NCBI RefSeq assembly: GCF_006210265.1
Contig: NZ_VCNC01000004.1
Span: 124,001-188,000, forward strand
DNA from: Desulfovibrio sp. UCD-KL4C
Lineage (GTDB): Bacteria > Desulfobacterota > Desulfovibrionia > Desulfovibrionales > Desulfovibrionaceae
Reading direction: 5' to 3'
Length of the DNA: 64,000 nucleotides
Below are positions 25,863-34,534 of the stretch, piece by piece. A program made the position numbers and the translations under genes. Below the pieces are notes generated by a model, which did not search any database, had not been told where the DNA came from, and saw only the letters and a program-made list of their open reading frames with translations. How positions within the stretch are numbered: the first letter of the stretch is position 1; the number at the start of each line of letters is the position of its first letter.

Positions 25863-27002
25863 TTATTTTCCGCATTTTTTTACGCATTCAACTGTCCTGT
25901 CCAGATCGGATTTGTTCATAGCTGTACCGCAAGGCAAGCATAATCCCTTTGCAAATAAGTATTCGCTTACTTCTCCACCGAAAGATTTGCAGTCAGCAAA
26001 TACAGGTTGCATATGCATAGGTTTCCATACTGGGCGTGATTCAATATTTTCTTTTTCAAGGGCTATGCGGATCTGGTCAGGAGTTGCTCCGAATTTATTC
26101 TCGTCTATTAATATAACAGTCAGCCAACGGTTGCATTTGCCATATTCTGCTTCCGGCATAAATGAAATACCGGAACAGTCTGCAAGTGCATTTTCATAGT
26201 AATCAAAAATTTCACGTTTACGTGTAACTCTATCTGCAAGTACTTCAAGCTGTCCTCGTCCAATCGCTGCGACAACGTTGCTCATGCGGTAATTGTACCC
26301 TATTTCATTGTGTTCATAGTAAGGCAGAGGTTCTTTTGCCTGTTGGGAAAGCCAGCGTGCACGATCAATGTATTCTTTATTGTCAGATGCGAGCAAGCCT
26401 CCACCGGAAGTGGTAATAATTTTATTGCCGTTAAAAGAGTAAGCAGCCATGAGCGCGCGTTTGCCGGCATGTTCACCTTTGTACATTGCGCCGACAGATT
26501 CAGCTGCGTCTACGACCAGTGGAATATCATGTGGTTTCAAAATTTCCAGAATACGGTCATAGTCAGAGCATTGTCCGTAGAGGTCCGTTGGAACGACAGC
26601 TTTAGGTTTTTTACCGATAGAAATATAATGATCAACGGCTTGCTCTAAAAGCTCAGGGTCCATATTCCATGATTTGTAATCAGAATCAATAAAGCATGGC
26701 TCTGCTCCGAGAAATTTTACAGGAGTAACGCTCCCGATAAATGTCAGCGATGAAGCAATGACCACATCACCTTTTTCAACTCCCAGGATTCTGAGTGCAA
26801 GGTGTAAGGCTGCGGTTCCGCTGGAGAGAGCAGCGCAGTGTGCAAGACCGGATATGTTAGAAAAGTCCTGCTCAAATCCGTTAACTTGCGGCCCTAACGG
26901 GGCAATAAAATTACTGTTAAAAGCTTGCTGGACGAAATCTTTTTCAGTTCCACCCATATGCGGGGGAGATAAATATATGCGATCTTTATTATTTGCGGAC
27001 AC
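25863..27002 (-). CDS. pglE: PglE-like UDP-4-keto-sugar aminotransferase
   Basis: A 379-residue DegT-family PLP aminotransferase. Motifs are IYLSPPHMGGTEKDFVQQAFNSNFIAPLGPQV at the start (typical of PglE), ALSSGTAALHLALRILGV, DLYGQCSDYDRILEIL and VVDAAESVGAMYKGEHAG. The PLP Lys lies in AYSFNGNKIITTSGGGLL near 185. It aminates the PglF product at C4 to give UDP-4-amino-4,6-dideoxy-GlcNAc. The start is a GTG at 27002 with AAAGGAAG upstream; no ATG fits. A 123-bp gap separates it from pglD, wide for this operon and possibly holding a secondary promoter, though I saw no good one. Confidence 0.88.
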   Translation of the reverse strand: MSANNKDRIYLSPPHMGGTEKDFVQQAFNSNFIAPLGPQVNGFEQDFSNISGLAHCAALSSGTAALHLALRILGVEKGDVVIASSLTFIGSVTPVKFLGAEPCFIDSDYKSWNMDPELLEQAVDHYISIGKKPKAVVPTDLYGQCSDYDRILEILKPHDIPLVVDAAESVGAMYKGEHAGKRALMAAYSFNGNKIITTSGGGLLASDNKEYIDRARWLSQQAKEPLPYYEHNEIGYNYRMSNVVAAIGRGQLEVLADRVTRKREIFDYYENALADCSGISFMPEAEYGKCNRWLTVILIDENKFGATPDQIRIALEKENIESRPVWKPMHMQPVFADCKSFGGEVSEYLFAKGLCLPCGTAMNKSDLDRTVECVKKCGK

Positions 27003-27125
27003 TTTGTGCGCTTCCTTTGAGTATATTATTCTTAGATAACAATGGGTCTGATATTACAATTTTGAGCTTTAGTACAGTATATGGTTAAATGGAGAGAAGT
27101 GTTTGTAATGATTATGTAAATATGT

Positions 27126-27758
27126 TTATTTTGATTGAAATTTCAGTCTCTTGGCAGGGATTCCTGCAGCGGTGATCCCATCTGCAATATTGCCTGTAGC
27201 AGTAGATCCTGCGCCAAGCATGCTCATGTTGCCAATCGTTACACGTGGTAAAACTGTTGCACCTATTCCGACCATAGATTCTTCACCAACAACCGCTTCT
27301 CCGCCTAGAGTTGCGCCTGGAGCTACGTGAGAATGAGGCCCGATAATATTGTGATGTTCAATGGTGCTGTTGGTGTTTATGATTGTGTTCTCTTTTATTT
27401 CAGCCCCAGTATTGATCACGGCTCCGGCAAGGATCATGCTCCCAGCTCCGATTTTTACACTTGGAGAAATAATTGCTGAAGGATGTATAACTGTGAACAA
27501 GATCTCGCCTGCTGCAGTTAGTTCTTCAAAAATACGCTTACGAAGTTTGTTGTTACCAAGTGCAATGACGACACCGTCATGTTTAATTTTTGAAAGATGC
27601 GTATTTCCGCCTGGAACAGGTATTCCAAGTATCTTTTCCCCGATTATTGCTGGATTTTCATCCAAGAAAGCAACAGGTTCTGCTCCGTTAATCAGCATCA
27701 AGGCATCTGCTACAACCTGACCGTGTCCACCGGCGCCTATGATAATAATTTTTTTCAT
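27126..27758 (-). CDS. pglD: PglD/NeuD-like UDP-amino-sugar N-acetyltransferase
   Basis: A 210-residue left-handed beta-helix acetyltransferase. The N-terminal Rossmann-like part starts KKIIIIGAGGHGQVVADAL, and the hexapeptide repeats run from SAIISPSVKIGAGSMILAGAV to NMSMLGAGSTATGNI. The catalytic His pair is in STIEHHNIIGPHSHVAPGA near 130-145. It acetylates the 4-amino group of the PglE product, giving UDP-N,N-diacetylbacillosamine. I took the ATG at 27758 because AGGA sits 8 bases upstream; the TTG five codons earlier has no such site. It is followed, across a longer gap, by the PglE-like gene. Confidence 0.88.
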   Translation of the reverse strand: MKKIIIIGAGGHGQVVADALMLINGAEPVAFLDENPAIIGEKILGIPVPGGNTHLSKIKHDGVVIALGNNKLRKRIFEELTAAGEILFTVIHPSAIISPSVKIGAGSMILAGAVINTGAEIKENTIINTNSTIEHHNIIGPHSHVAPGATLGGEAVVGEESMVGIGATVLPRVTIGNMSMLGAGSTATGNIADGITAAGIPAKRLKFQSK

Positions 27759-27782
27759 ATATAATTCCTGCAAAGTAATAGG

Positions 27783-28382
27783 CTAATCTTTATTTCCCAT
27801 AAATTCTTCAGCTGTGGCGTGCCCAGTTTGACTGATCCCTTCTCTTTTGAATACGCGTCCAACCGTCATGAAAAGTATTTTTATGTCCAGTAAAACAGTG
27901 TGATTGTCTACGTACCAGACATCAAGTTTAAATTTATCATCCCATGAAATGGCGTTACGTCCGTTGACCTGTGCCCATCCTGTAATCCCGGGAAGAACTT
28001 CGTGTCTTCTAGCCTGATCGGGAGTATAGCGCTTAAGGTATTGCATCAGTAAAGGTCGCGGCCCTACAAGTGACATATCACCGAGAATAACATTTACCAG
28101 TTCCGGTAACTCATCAAGTGATGATGAACGGAGAAAGCGTCCGAATCTTGTGAGTCGCATTGAGTCAGGAAGCAGATTGCCGTCATTGTCCTTAGCATCG
28201 GACATGGTTTTGAATTTGAGGATATTAAAAGGTTTGCCATGCAGTCCTGGTCTTCTTTGCAAGAAAAATATTCCGCCGCCCATTTTGCGATAAATAGCAA
28301 CAGCAAGAATTACCAGAATCGGTAAAAATATTATAAAGGCCGGAATCGCCACGACAAGGTCAAATGTTCTCTTAAGTGTCAT
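27783..28382 (-). CDS. pglC: PglC-like monotopic phosphoglycosyl transferase
   Basis: A 199-residue initiating sugar transferase. The reentrant membrane helix is residues 5-30 (RTFDLVVAIPAFIIFLPILVIL). Then come GGIFFLQRRPGLHGKPFNILKFKTM, the catalytic Asp-Glu dyad in SSLDELPELVNVILGDMSLVGPRPLL, and the C-terminal PGITGWAQVNGRNAISWDDKFKLDVWYVDN. This small form, without the large WbaP-type N-terminal domain, moves phospho-sugar (here probably phospho-diNAcBac) from UDP to undecaprenyl phosphate and so starts glycan assembly. It lies between pglD and a GT4-type transferase, matching the order of bacillosamine loci. Confidence 0.92.
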   Translation of the reverse strand: MTLKRTFDLVVAIPAFIIFLPILVILAVAIYRKMGGGIFFLQRRPGLHGKPFNILKFKTMSDAKDNDGNLLPDSMRLTRFGRFLRSSSLDELPELVNVILGDMSLVGPRPLLMQYLKRYTPDQARRHEVLPGITGWAQVNGRNAISWDDKFKLDVWYVDNHTVLLDIKILFMTVGRVFKREGISQTGHATAEEFMGNKD

Positions 28383-28385
28383 GAG

Positions 28386-29495
28386 TTAGAGTTCCATCGC
28401 TTTCATTATGGTCGCGTTGACCTTGTTAACATCATATTTTTCTGTTGCAAGGTCACAGCTTTTACTGCCCATGGTGCGAATAAGTTCTGGTGTGGTAATA
28501 AATTTTTCCATTGCAGCCTCAAGAGCCGGAACATTTTTTACAGGAATCAGAAATCCGTTATCACCGTCAACTACTGTTTCGCGGCATCCCGGGGTATCCG
28601 TGGTGACAATCGGTCTGCCTGTAGACATGGCTTCAAGTACCGATCGGGGAGTTCCTTCTCTGTAAGAAGGGAGCACATATACGGAGCAGTTTTCCAATTC
28701 ATTCCTAACATCATCTACAGGGCCGATGCACTCAACTCCGCCGGATTTCCATTTATTAACAGTCTGTTCACTTATTGAATCAGGACCGTGGTCATGCGGC
28801 CCGACAAGCCGAAATTGAGCCTGAGGATATTTTTTTTTAAGGTGCATTGAAGCATGAGCAAATTCACGCACGCCTTTTTCTTTCAGCAGTCGTGAGATGC
28901 ACAGAAAAATAGGTTGGTCATGTTTCACCGGCAGGGTGCAGAAATGATCAAGGTCTACTCCTGAGCCGTTTGTAATAAAAGTCGGTTTGTTTTTATTGAT
29001 TATTCCCAGTTCAATAAAAAGATTCCGGTCATCGGGATTTTGAAACATGACACCGTTATTCAAGGCGAGCCCGCAACGGTACATATTTTTGACTAGCTTG
29101 AAGAGCAAAGCTCGTTTGCCTTCCGTTTTTCCGAAGGCGTACCCGAGTCCGGTGATCATAGAAAAAATAGAAGGAACTCCGGCGAGTTTAGCCGCCAGAG
29201 AACCATAGATGACAGGTTTGATAGTGTACGAAAGTACAACGTCAGGCTTAACGGTTCGTAAAATTTTAAATAAAGAGTACACGGTGAATGCATCTCTTAC
29301 GGGGTTCATTCCGGTACGTTTGATGGAGGCTGGGATATATCCAACACCCATTGCAGCGAGTTTTTCAGGCACATCGGGGTTGTCTTTGGGCGCAATTCCA
29401 TAAACTTCATGTCCTGCGCTTTTCATGGCGCGGAGCATGGAGCCTCTAAAATTTATAAGCGATGGTCCGTATCCACCTATAACAGCTACTTTCAT
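28386..29495 (-). CDS. PglA-like GT4 glycosyltransferase
   Basis: A 369-residue GT-B transferase. It begins MKVAVIGGYGPSLINFRGSMLRAMKSAGHEVYGIAP, and its acceptor half includes SYTIKPVIYGSLAAKLAGVPSIFSMITGLGYAFG, wording typical of PglA/WbpX-like transferases acting second after PglC. The donor half has LCISRLLKEKGVREFAHA and the E-x7-E region YREGTPRSVLEAMSTGRPIVTTDTPGCRE near 280-308. I set the start at the ATG at 29495, which overlaps the asparagine synthase stop as ATGA; a start four codons earlier is also possible. It most likely adds the second sugar to the lipid-linked diNAcBac. Confidence 0.85.
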   Translation of the reverse strand: MKVAVIGGYGPSLINFRGSMLRAMKSAGHEVYGIAPKDNPDVPEKLAAMGVGYIPASIKRTGMNPVRDAFTVYSLFKILRTVKPDVVLSYTIKPVIYGSLAAKLAGVPSIFSMITGLGYAFGKTEGKRALLFKLVKNMYRCGLALNNGVMFQNPDDRNLFIELGIINKNKPTFITNGSGVDLDHFCTLPVKHDQPIFLCISRLLKEKGVREFAHASMHLKKKYPQAQFRLVGPHDHGPDSISEQTVNKWKSGGVECIGPVDDVRNELENCSVYVLPSYREGTPRSVLEAMSTGRPIVTTDTPGCRETVVDGDNGFLIPVKNVPALEAAMEKFITTPELIRTMGSKSCDLATEKYDVNKVNATIMKAMEL

Positions 29496-31453
29496 GAAAC
29501 ATCCCATTCATCCATCCAAGACTGGAATACTAAAATATTCCAGATTCTATAATGGTTGTCTTTTTCTCCGCTCAGATGTTCTTGCCATGCTTTTCGCACA
29601 GTCCGTCCGTTAAAGTAGCCGTCATCCGCCAACCGTTCAGGTGAAAGAAGATTTTCGGCCCAACCGCGTAAAGGTACACGCAGCCAGTTGTCGATGGGGA
29701 TACCGAATCCCATTTTTGGTCGTTCAATTAAATTTTTAGGTACATATTTATATAGAATTTTGCGCAGCGCGTATTTGCTCTGACCGCTTTGCATTCTGAG
29801 ATGCATGGGCAAACGCTGAGAAAATTCAACTATTTCGTGATCAAGGAATGGGGCTCTTGTTTCAAGGCTTACAGCCATTGCCGCACGGTCAACTTTGGTC
29901 AGGATATCATCTGGCAGATAGGTTGCGGCGTCCATGAATTGCATCCACGCAGTAAGGTTTTTTGTGCTTGGTTGCATGGAGTAATTTTGGAACGGGCTTA
30001 CTATTTCACGACCGCTCATAACTGTAGTTTCAGGATTCAACCAGTTAGAAGTGAGTGCTGTGTAATAATCTGAAGCTGAATCCGCGTCCATAACATTGGC
30101 CAGTTTATGCAACTTCTGGCCGGGCAGTCGCATACGTAGTTTTTCCGGTATAATAGGTTCGAGCATGGCGAATAGTTCGTTCAAACTTTCCGGTGAAATT
30201 TGCAAGATTGCTTCAGCCATAATTGAGCGCAATGAGACGGGGATATATTCGAGTTTTTTCCATAAAGAGCACCCGCGAAAATGGCGGTTGTATCCAGCAA
30301 AAAGCTCATCTCCGCCATCACCTGAAAGAGCAACGGTCACATGTTCACGGGTCATTCGCGAAACCAGAAGAGTCGGAATCTGTGAGGCATCTGAAAAAGG
30401 CTGATCCCATATTTTAGCGATAGATGGGATAATATCAAGCGCATCTTTGGGGGAAACGTATAGCTCGGTGTGTTCGGTTCCGATGTGCTGGGCTACCAGT
30501 TTTGCGTCTTTTGCTTCATTGTATGCTTTGTCGTCGAATCCTATAGTGAATGTTTTGACGGGCGATAGGGCGCATTGCTGCATCAGTGATACTATGAGTG
30601 AAGAGTCAATTCCGCCTGATAGAAACGCTCCCAGCGGGACATCCGCAATCATTTCACGTTCAATTACATTCAGGAGTAAGTCTTCTAAAGTGTCGATGAT
30701 ATCCGCATCAGGAGCTGTGAATATTTTATTTTCGGCTTCATGTGCGCAGTCGAGTAGTGACCAGTATTCTTTTGGCTTAGAAATAATTCCATCATGGGAA
30801 ACGGATATCCATGTGCCCGGCATAAGTACATGAACATTTTCAAAAATAGTATAAGGAGCCGGAACATAGTGATAGCGCAGGTATGATGAAAGAGAGTTAC
30901 GGTCGACTTTTTTATTGAAGCCGTCATAAGTCATGAGAGCTTTAAGCTCAGAACCGAAAAGAAAGGTATTTTCTTGTTTGGAGTAATAGAGAGGTTTTTC
31001 GCCCATACGATCTCTGGCAAGGAAAAGTTTACGTTTTTCACGGTCCCAGAGAGCTATGGCAAACATTCCGCTGAAAGATTTAAGCCCTTTTTCAAGTCCC
31101 CACTGCTCGATTGCCTCGAGCATTACCTCAGTGTCAGAATGTCCTCTCCAACCTTGGAATGAGTCTGCTTTTTCAAGCTGTTCACGCAGAGTACGGTAGT
31201 TATAAATTTCTCCGTTAAAGACTATCACAAAGCGTCCAGAGCTGCTGATCATAGGCTGAATGCCCTCTTCAGTCAGATCTATAATAGCAAGACGGCGGTG
31301 GTCGAGTCCTATGCCTGATTTTGGATCAGCCCATTGTCCTGCTCCGTCCGGCCCTCTTGAACGTTGGGCATGGCCCATTCTCTGCGCCAGTTGGCATAGC
31401 TGCTCAGAATTTGTGCTTTTGGAAAAATCAATAAGTCCGGCGATACCACACAT
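29492..31453 (-). CDS. asnB: Asparagine synthase (glutamine-hydrolysing)-like amidotransferase
   Basis: A 653-residue class II amidotransferase. The Ntn glutaminase begins MCGIAGLIDF with the nucleophile Cys2, followed by RSRGPDGAGQW and FNGEIYNYRTLREQL. The synthetase half has the PP-loop PLGAFLSGGIDSSLIV near 262 and VALSGDGGDELFAGYNRH. Inside glycan loci such proteins often amidate a uronic acid or amino-acid substituent instead of free aspartate (compare WbpS), and that is as likely here. The gene is wedged between kdsD (6 bp) and the PglA-like transferase (4-base overlap), so a role in glycan modification is favoured. Confidence 0.85.
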   Translation of the reverse strand: MCGIAGLIDFSKSTNSEQLCQLAQRMGHAQRSRGPDGAGQWADPKSGIGLDHRRLAIIDLTEEGIQPMISSSGRFVIVFNGEIYNYRTLREQLEKADSFQGWRGHSDTEVMLEAIEQWGLEKGLKSFSGMFAIALWDREKRKLFLARDRMGEKPLYYSKQENTFLFGSELKALMTYDGFNKKVDRNSLSSYLRYHYVPAPYTIFENVHVLMPGTWISVSHDGIISKPKEYWSLLDCAHEAENKIFTAPDADIIDTLEDLLLNVIEREMIADVPLGAFLSGGIDSSLIVSLMQQCALSPVKTFTIGFDDKAYNEAKDAKLVAQHIGTEHTELYVSPKDALDIIPSIAKIWDQPFSDASQIPTLLVSRMTREHVTVALSGDGGDELFAGYNRHFRGCSLWKKLEYIPVSLRSIMAEAILQISPESLNELFAMLEPIIPEKLRMRLPGQKLHKLANVMDADSASDYYTALTSNWLNPETTVMSGREIVSPFQNYSMQPSTKNLTAWMQFMDAATYLPDDILTKVDRAAMAVSLETRAPFLDHEIVEFSQRLPMHLRMQSGQSKYALRKILYKYVPKNLIERPKMGFGIPIDNWLRVPLRGWAENLLSPERLADDGYFNGRTVRKAWQEHLSGEKDNHYRIWNILVFQSWMDEWDVS

Positions 31454-31459
31454 GCAGGT

Positions 31460-32461
31460 TTACCCTCTCGTGTTTTCCGCAAATTTGAGTCTGCCTTTGC
31501 CAAGCAGATCATGGAGATGGATCATGCCTGAAATTTTTCCTTCTTCATCTACAACGGGAAGAACTGTAATCTCTTTAGCTTCCATTAAATCAAGCGCTTG
31601 AGCCGCGGACATGTCCGGTGTTACCCTCAGTGGGTTTTTAGCCATAACTTCAAAGGCCTGATCAGTCGGGTTTAGTTTGCCGGAACATACTAACCTGCGG
31701 ATATCGCCGTCGGTAATGACTCCAGACAGTTTGTTTTCTTGCGAAGTAAGAGCAACAAGTCCTAGTTTTCCTTCATCAAGAATACTTAAAGCCTCAGACA
31801 AGGAACTGTTGTCAGGAGCGGACGGAACATTGTCTGTGTGCATCAGTTCGCTTATGCAAAGAGTCAACCTGCGTCCAAGGGTTCCGCCTGGATGGAATTT
31901 TTTAAAATCGATGCTGTTGAAATCTTTGTGATCCATCAGACAGACAGCTAATGCGTCACCAAGCGCCAAGGCTGCAGTGGTGCTGGATGTAGGAGCTAGA
32001 CCATGTGAACAAGCCTCACAAGGAACTTTCGATTCAATTACGACATCGGAAAGATAGCCCATTGTTGAGTTGCTGTTGGAAGTAATAGAAATAATTTTAG
32101 TTTCAAAGGAACGGATTGCCGGAAGCAGAGAGTTTAATTCGTCCGTTTCTCCGCTGTTGGATATCGCTATGACCACGTCATCCGGTCTCACCATTCCCAG
32201 ATCTCCGTGCGCTCCTTCAACAGGATGCAGGAAAAAGGAAGGAGTTCCAGTGCTGGACATGGTCGCAGCGATTTTACGGCCGACAAGGCCGGACTTACCA
32301 AGCCCTGTTATTATTACGCGGCCTTTGCATGCGGCCAGCATCTCAACAGCCTTTGCAAAGTTTAGATCCAGATTCTTACGTATGGCTGCAAGCCCTTGCT
32401 CTTCAATAGCTAAAACCTCGCGGCCACGCTTAATGAAGTCAGACAATTGTTTATCCGTCAT
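31460..32461 (-). CDS. kdsD: Arabinose-5-phosphate isomerase, KpsF/GutQ family
   Basis: A 333-residue enzyme converting ribulose-5-phosphate to arabinose-5-phosphate, the first step to Kdo. The N-terminal SIS domain carries VIITGLGKSGLVGRKIAATMSSTGTPSFFLHPVEGAHGDLG and AISNSGETDELNSLLP. Two CBS domains fill about residues 205-325 (SEALSILDEGKLGLVAL, ALDLMEAKEITVLPVVDEEGKISGMIHLHDLL). The length is normal for the family. It starts 11 bp after gspF and ends 6 bp before asnB, so T2SS genes and glycan genes appear to share a transcript here. Confidence 0.93.
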   Translation of the reverse strand: MTDKQLSDFIKRGREVLAIEEQGLAAIRKNLDLNFAKAVEMLAACKGRVIITGLGKSGLVGRKIAATMSSTGTPSFFLHPVEGAHGDLGMVRPDDVVIAISNSGETDELNSLLPAIRSFETKIISITSNSNSTMGYLSDVVIESKVPCEACSHGLAPTSSTTAALALGDALAVCLMDHKDFNSIDFKKFHPGGTLGRRLTLCISELMHTDNVPSAPDNSSLSEALSILDEGKLGLVALTSQENKLSGVITDGDIRRLVCSGKLNPTDQAFEVMAKNPLRVTPDMSAAQALDLMEAKEITVLPVVDEEGKISGMIHLHDLLGKGRLKFAENTRG

Positions 32462-32472
32462 TTTTGAAATTC

Positions 32473-33684
32473 CTATTGTACGAGAGTCGTCAGGTCGAAA
32501 ATCGGGCCCATAATTGCGACAACGATAAAAGCTATGAGCATACCGATGAACAGCAAAAGCATTGGTTCAGCAAGAGCAACGACTCGTTTCATAAAGTTAT
32601 CTACATCGCGTTCGAAAATGGTTCCCATGCGTTGCAGAAACTTGCCGAGCTGCCCTGATTTTTGTCCGGCGGTGAGAGTTAATATGTAGATGTCGGGGTA
32701 GATTTTTTGTTCTGCAAAAACGGCGCTTAAAGTTCGCCCTGTGGCGACTTCTTCTTTTGCTTCTGCAATTTTTTTCTTGAAAAATGATGACTTTACAGCT
32801 TTAGCGGAACTTTCCATTCCCTGAACAAGTGGTATTCCAGAATCCAGCTGGAATCCTAATATTCCTGAGAAACGGGCAAGAGTGCTTTTTTGAACCAGAG
32901 GAAGTTTCCAGAGCATCGCATCAACTTTTTCTCTGAAAGACGGAACTGATTTGTATGCGCTTATTAAAGCAAAAATTATTACAACAGGGACAATAAGAGC
33001 CATGATTCCAAGGTCACCAAGAGTATTGCCGAGGGCCACAACTATTTTGGTGGATGTTGGCAGGTCAGTCTTTGAAGCTTGAAAAATTCCGGTAATTTTT
33101 GGAAGAACTTCGGAAAGTAGAAAATAAACAGCGCCGAGTCCTATCAGCAGGATTACACATGGATAAACCATGGCGGTCATGAGTCTGCCGCTGACCTCTG
33201 CGCGTTCTTCTTCATACTTGGCAATATTTTCCAGAACATCACCAAGTTTACCAACTGATTCGGCAACTTGAACCATCCCGACATATACAGGAGGGAAGAG
33301 CTTCGGGTATTTATCCAGACAGGAGGAAAAGCTTTCTCCTGATTGAACAGCGTCTCTGATTTCCATCCATATACGGCTTGCAAAGCCTGATGTCATGCGG
33401 GACATCATGTCCAGTGATTGAGCTAAAGCTGTTCCGCTTTGTATTAATATCCCTAGGTAATAAAAAGATTCCCCAAGTCTTATTTTACCACCGATTGTCA
33501 GTGATGATGTGAATGACTTGGAGGATGAAGTTTTACCCTGATTGGATTTAACCTGCTCCAGCCTTAGGGGCATGAGTCCTTTGCCTTGCAATGTTGCAAA
33601 AGCTTTTGACTGAGAGGAGGCTTCAACAAATCCTTTCGTTTTCTTGCCTGAATTTGTTACGGCTCTATATTGATAAGTCGGCAT
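32473..33684 (-). CDS. gspF: Type II secretion system inner-membrane protein GspF
   Basis: A 403-residue platform protein. It starts MPTYQYRAVTNSGKKTKGFVEASS, and two homologous GspF domains each follow with their helical bundle (ESFYYLGILIQSGTALAQSLDMM near 72; LARFSGILGFQLDSGIPLVQGME near 270). Three transmembrane helices are visible near 170-195, 220-245 and 375-397. It links the assembly ATPase to the pseudopilus in T2SS. It follows the GspC-like gene by 14 bp, away from the pseudopilin genes on the other strand, so the T2SS set is split around the histidine kinase gene. Confidence 0.93.
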   Translation of the reverse strand: MPTYQYRAVTNSGKKTKGFVEASSQSKAFATLQGKGLMPLRLEQVKSNQGKTSSSKSFTSSLTIGGKIRLGESFYYLGILIQSGTALAQSLDMMSRMTSGFASRIWMEIRDAVQSGESFSSCLDKYPKLFPPVYVGMVQVAESVGKLGDVLENIAKYEEERAEVSGRLMTAMVYPCVILLIGLGAVYFLLSEVLPKITGIFQASKTDLPTSTKIVVALGNTLGDLGIMALIVPVVIIFALISAYKSVPSFREKVDAMLWKLPLVQKSTLARFSGILGFQLDSGIPLVQGMESSAKAVKSSFFKKKIAEAKEEVATGRTLSAVFAEQKIYPDIYILTLTAGQKSGQLGKFLQRMGTIFERDVDNFMKRVVALAEPMLLLFIGMLIAFIVVAIMGPIFDLTTLVQ

Positions 33685-33698
33685 TTATGCTAAAATTC

Positions 33699-34475
33699 CT
33701 ACTTGAGTTCCACAACGAGTGATAAAATTTGGCCTTTACGTTCCACATCAATATAGATTGCAGATGCGCCAGCCATGGACCCGTATACCTGAAGAAGCTT
33801 GGTGGGGCCGGTGATCATTTCACCGTTGATACGCATCAGAACATCACCATCTTCAAGTCCGAGTTTGCGAAGCATCGAATTACGCTTGATGTTCGTAATA
33901 CGGAATCCTTGAGTTTTGCCGTTATGAGAGTTCGGCTTAAAAAGAGCCTGACTGAGAAACGCATTAGGATCATCTAGCACCGCAGAAGCTTCTGTTTTAT
34001 CAATAACCAGCTTATTAGTTTTACCACGAACCAGCTTTAAACTTTGGACTTGATCCCACATGGCAATTTTCTTTTCTTCGCGCCCGAATTTCCAGAGAAC
34101 ATACTGAGGTTTAATTTCCGCAAGAGTCCATCCTTCGTGCTCTTCCCCCTCACGCATGATAATAGTTTCATTCTTTATTCTAAATACAGCCATATCCACT
34201 TCGCCGGTCAATATACCGACAAGTGCCCATGTGCTTGGTGTTACGGTTGCTTTTTTTTGAATTTCAGCAGGGTTATCAAGACCTAAAATGTTGTGTTCAA
34301 GGATTACAGATGATTCTTTAGCTATTTTATCGACCGCAGATGTTGTGAAAGATTCTCCCATAATCGGAGCTGTAGGCGCCGGCAATGGGATATACGAAGA
34401 AGCAAAGTATGCAACCGCAAGTCCGAAAACGAGCGGCCATATCCATGCCGGAAATTTAGTGTTTTTAAGCTCCAT
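33699..34475 (-). CDS. gspC: GspC-like type II secretion protein with PDZ domain
   Basis: A 258-residue protein. One N-terminal transmembrane helix (about 10-27, AWIWPLVFGLAVAYFASS) is followed by a periplasmic HR-type beta domain (STWALVGILTGEVDMAVFRIKNETIIMREGEEHEGWTLAEI, about 80-120). A C-terminal PDZ domain spans about 190-258 (FRITNIKRNSMLRKLGLEDGDVLMRINGE). This is the order seen in GspC, which connects the inner-membrane platform to the GspD secretin and helps choose substrates. It is the first T2SS gene downstream of the two-component pair, with 59 bp in between. Confidence 0.88.
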   Translation of the reverse strand: MELKNTKFPAWIWPLVFGLAVAYFASSYIPLPAPTAPIMGESFTTSAVDKIAKESSVILEHNILGLDNPAEIQKKATVTPSTWALVGILTGEVDMAVFRIKNETIIMREGEEHEGWTLAEIKPQYVLWKFGREEKKIAMWDQVQSLKLVRGKTNKLVIDKTEASAVLDDPNAFLSQALFKPNSHNGKTQGFRITNIKRNSMLRKLGLEDGDVLMRINGEMITGPTKLLQVYGSMAGASAIYIDVERKGQILSLVVELK

Positions 34476-34534
34476 GTTCAGTCAATATCCTGCAGTTATT
34501 TATCTGTTCTGAAAAACTGTTTGATTCATGATTT

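Noticed and set aside
27003-27125. Internal promoter before the PglE-like gene
   Set aside because: No -35/-10 pair with both good match and spacing was found in the 123-bp gap.
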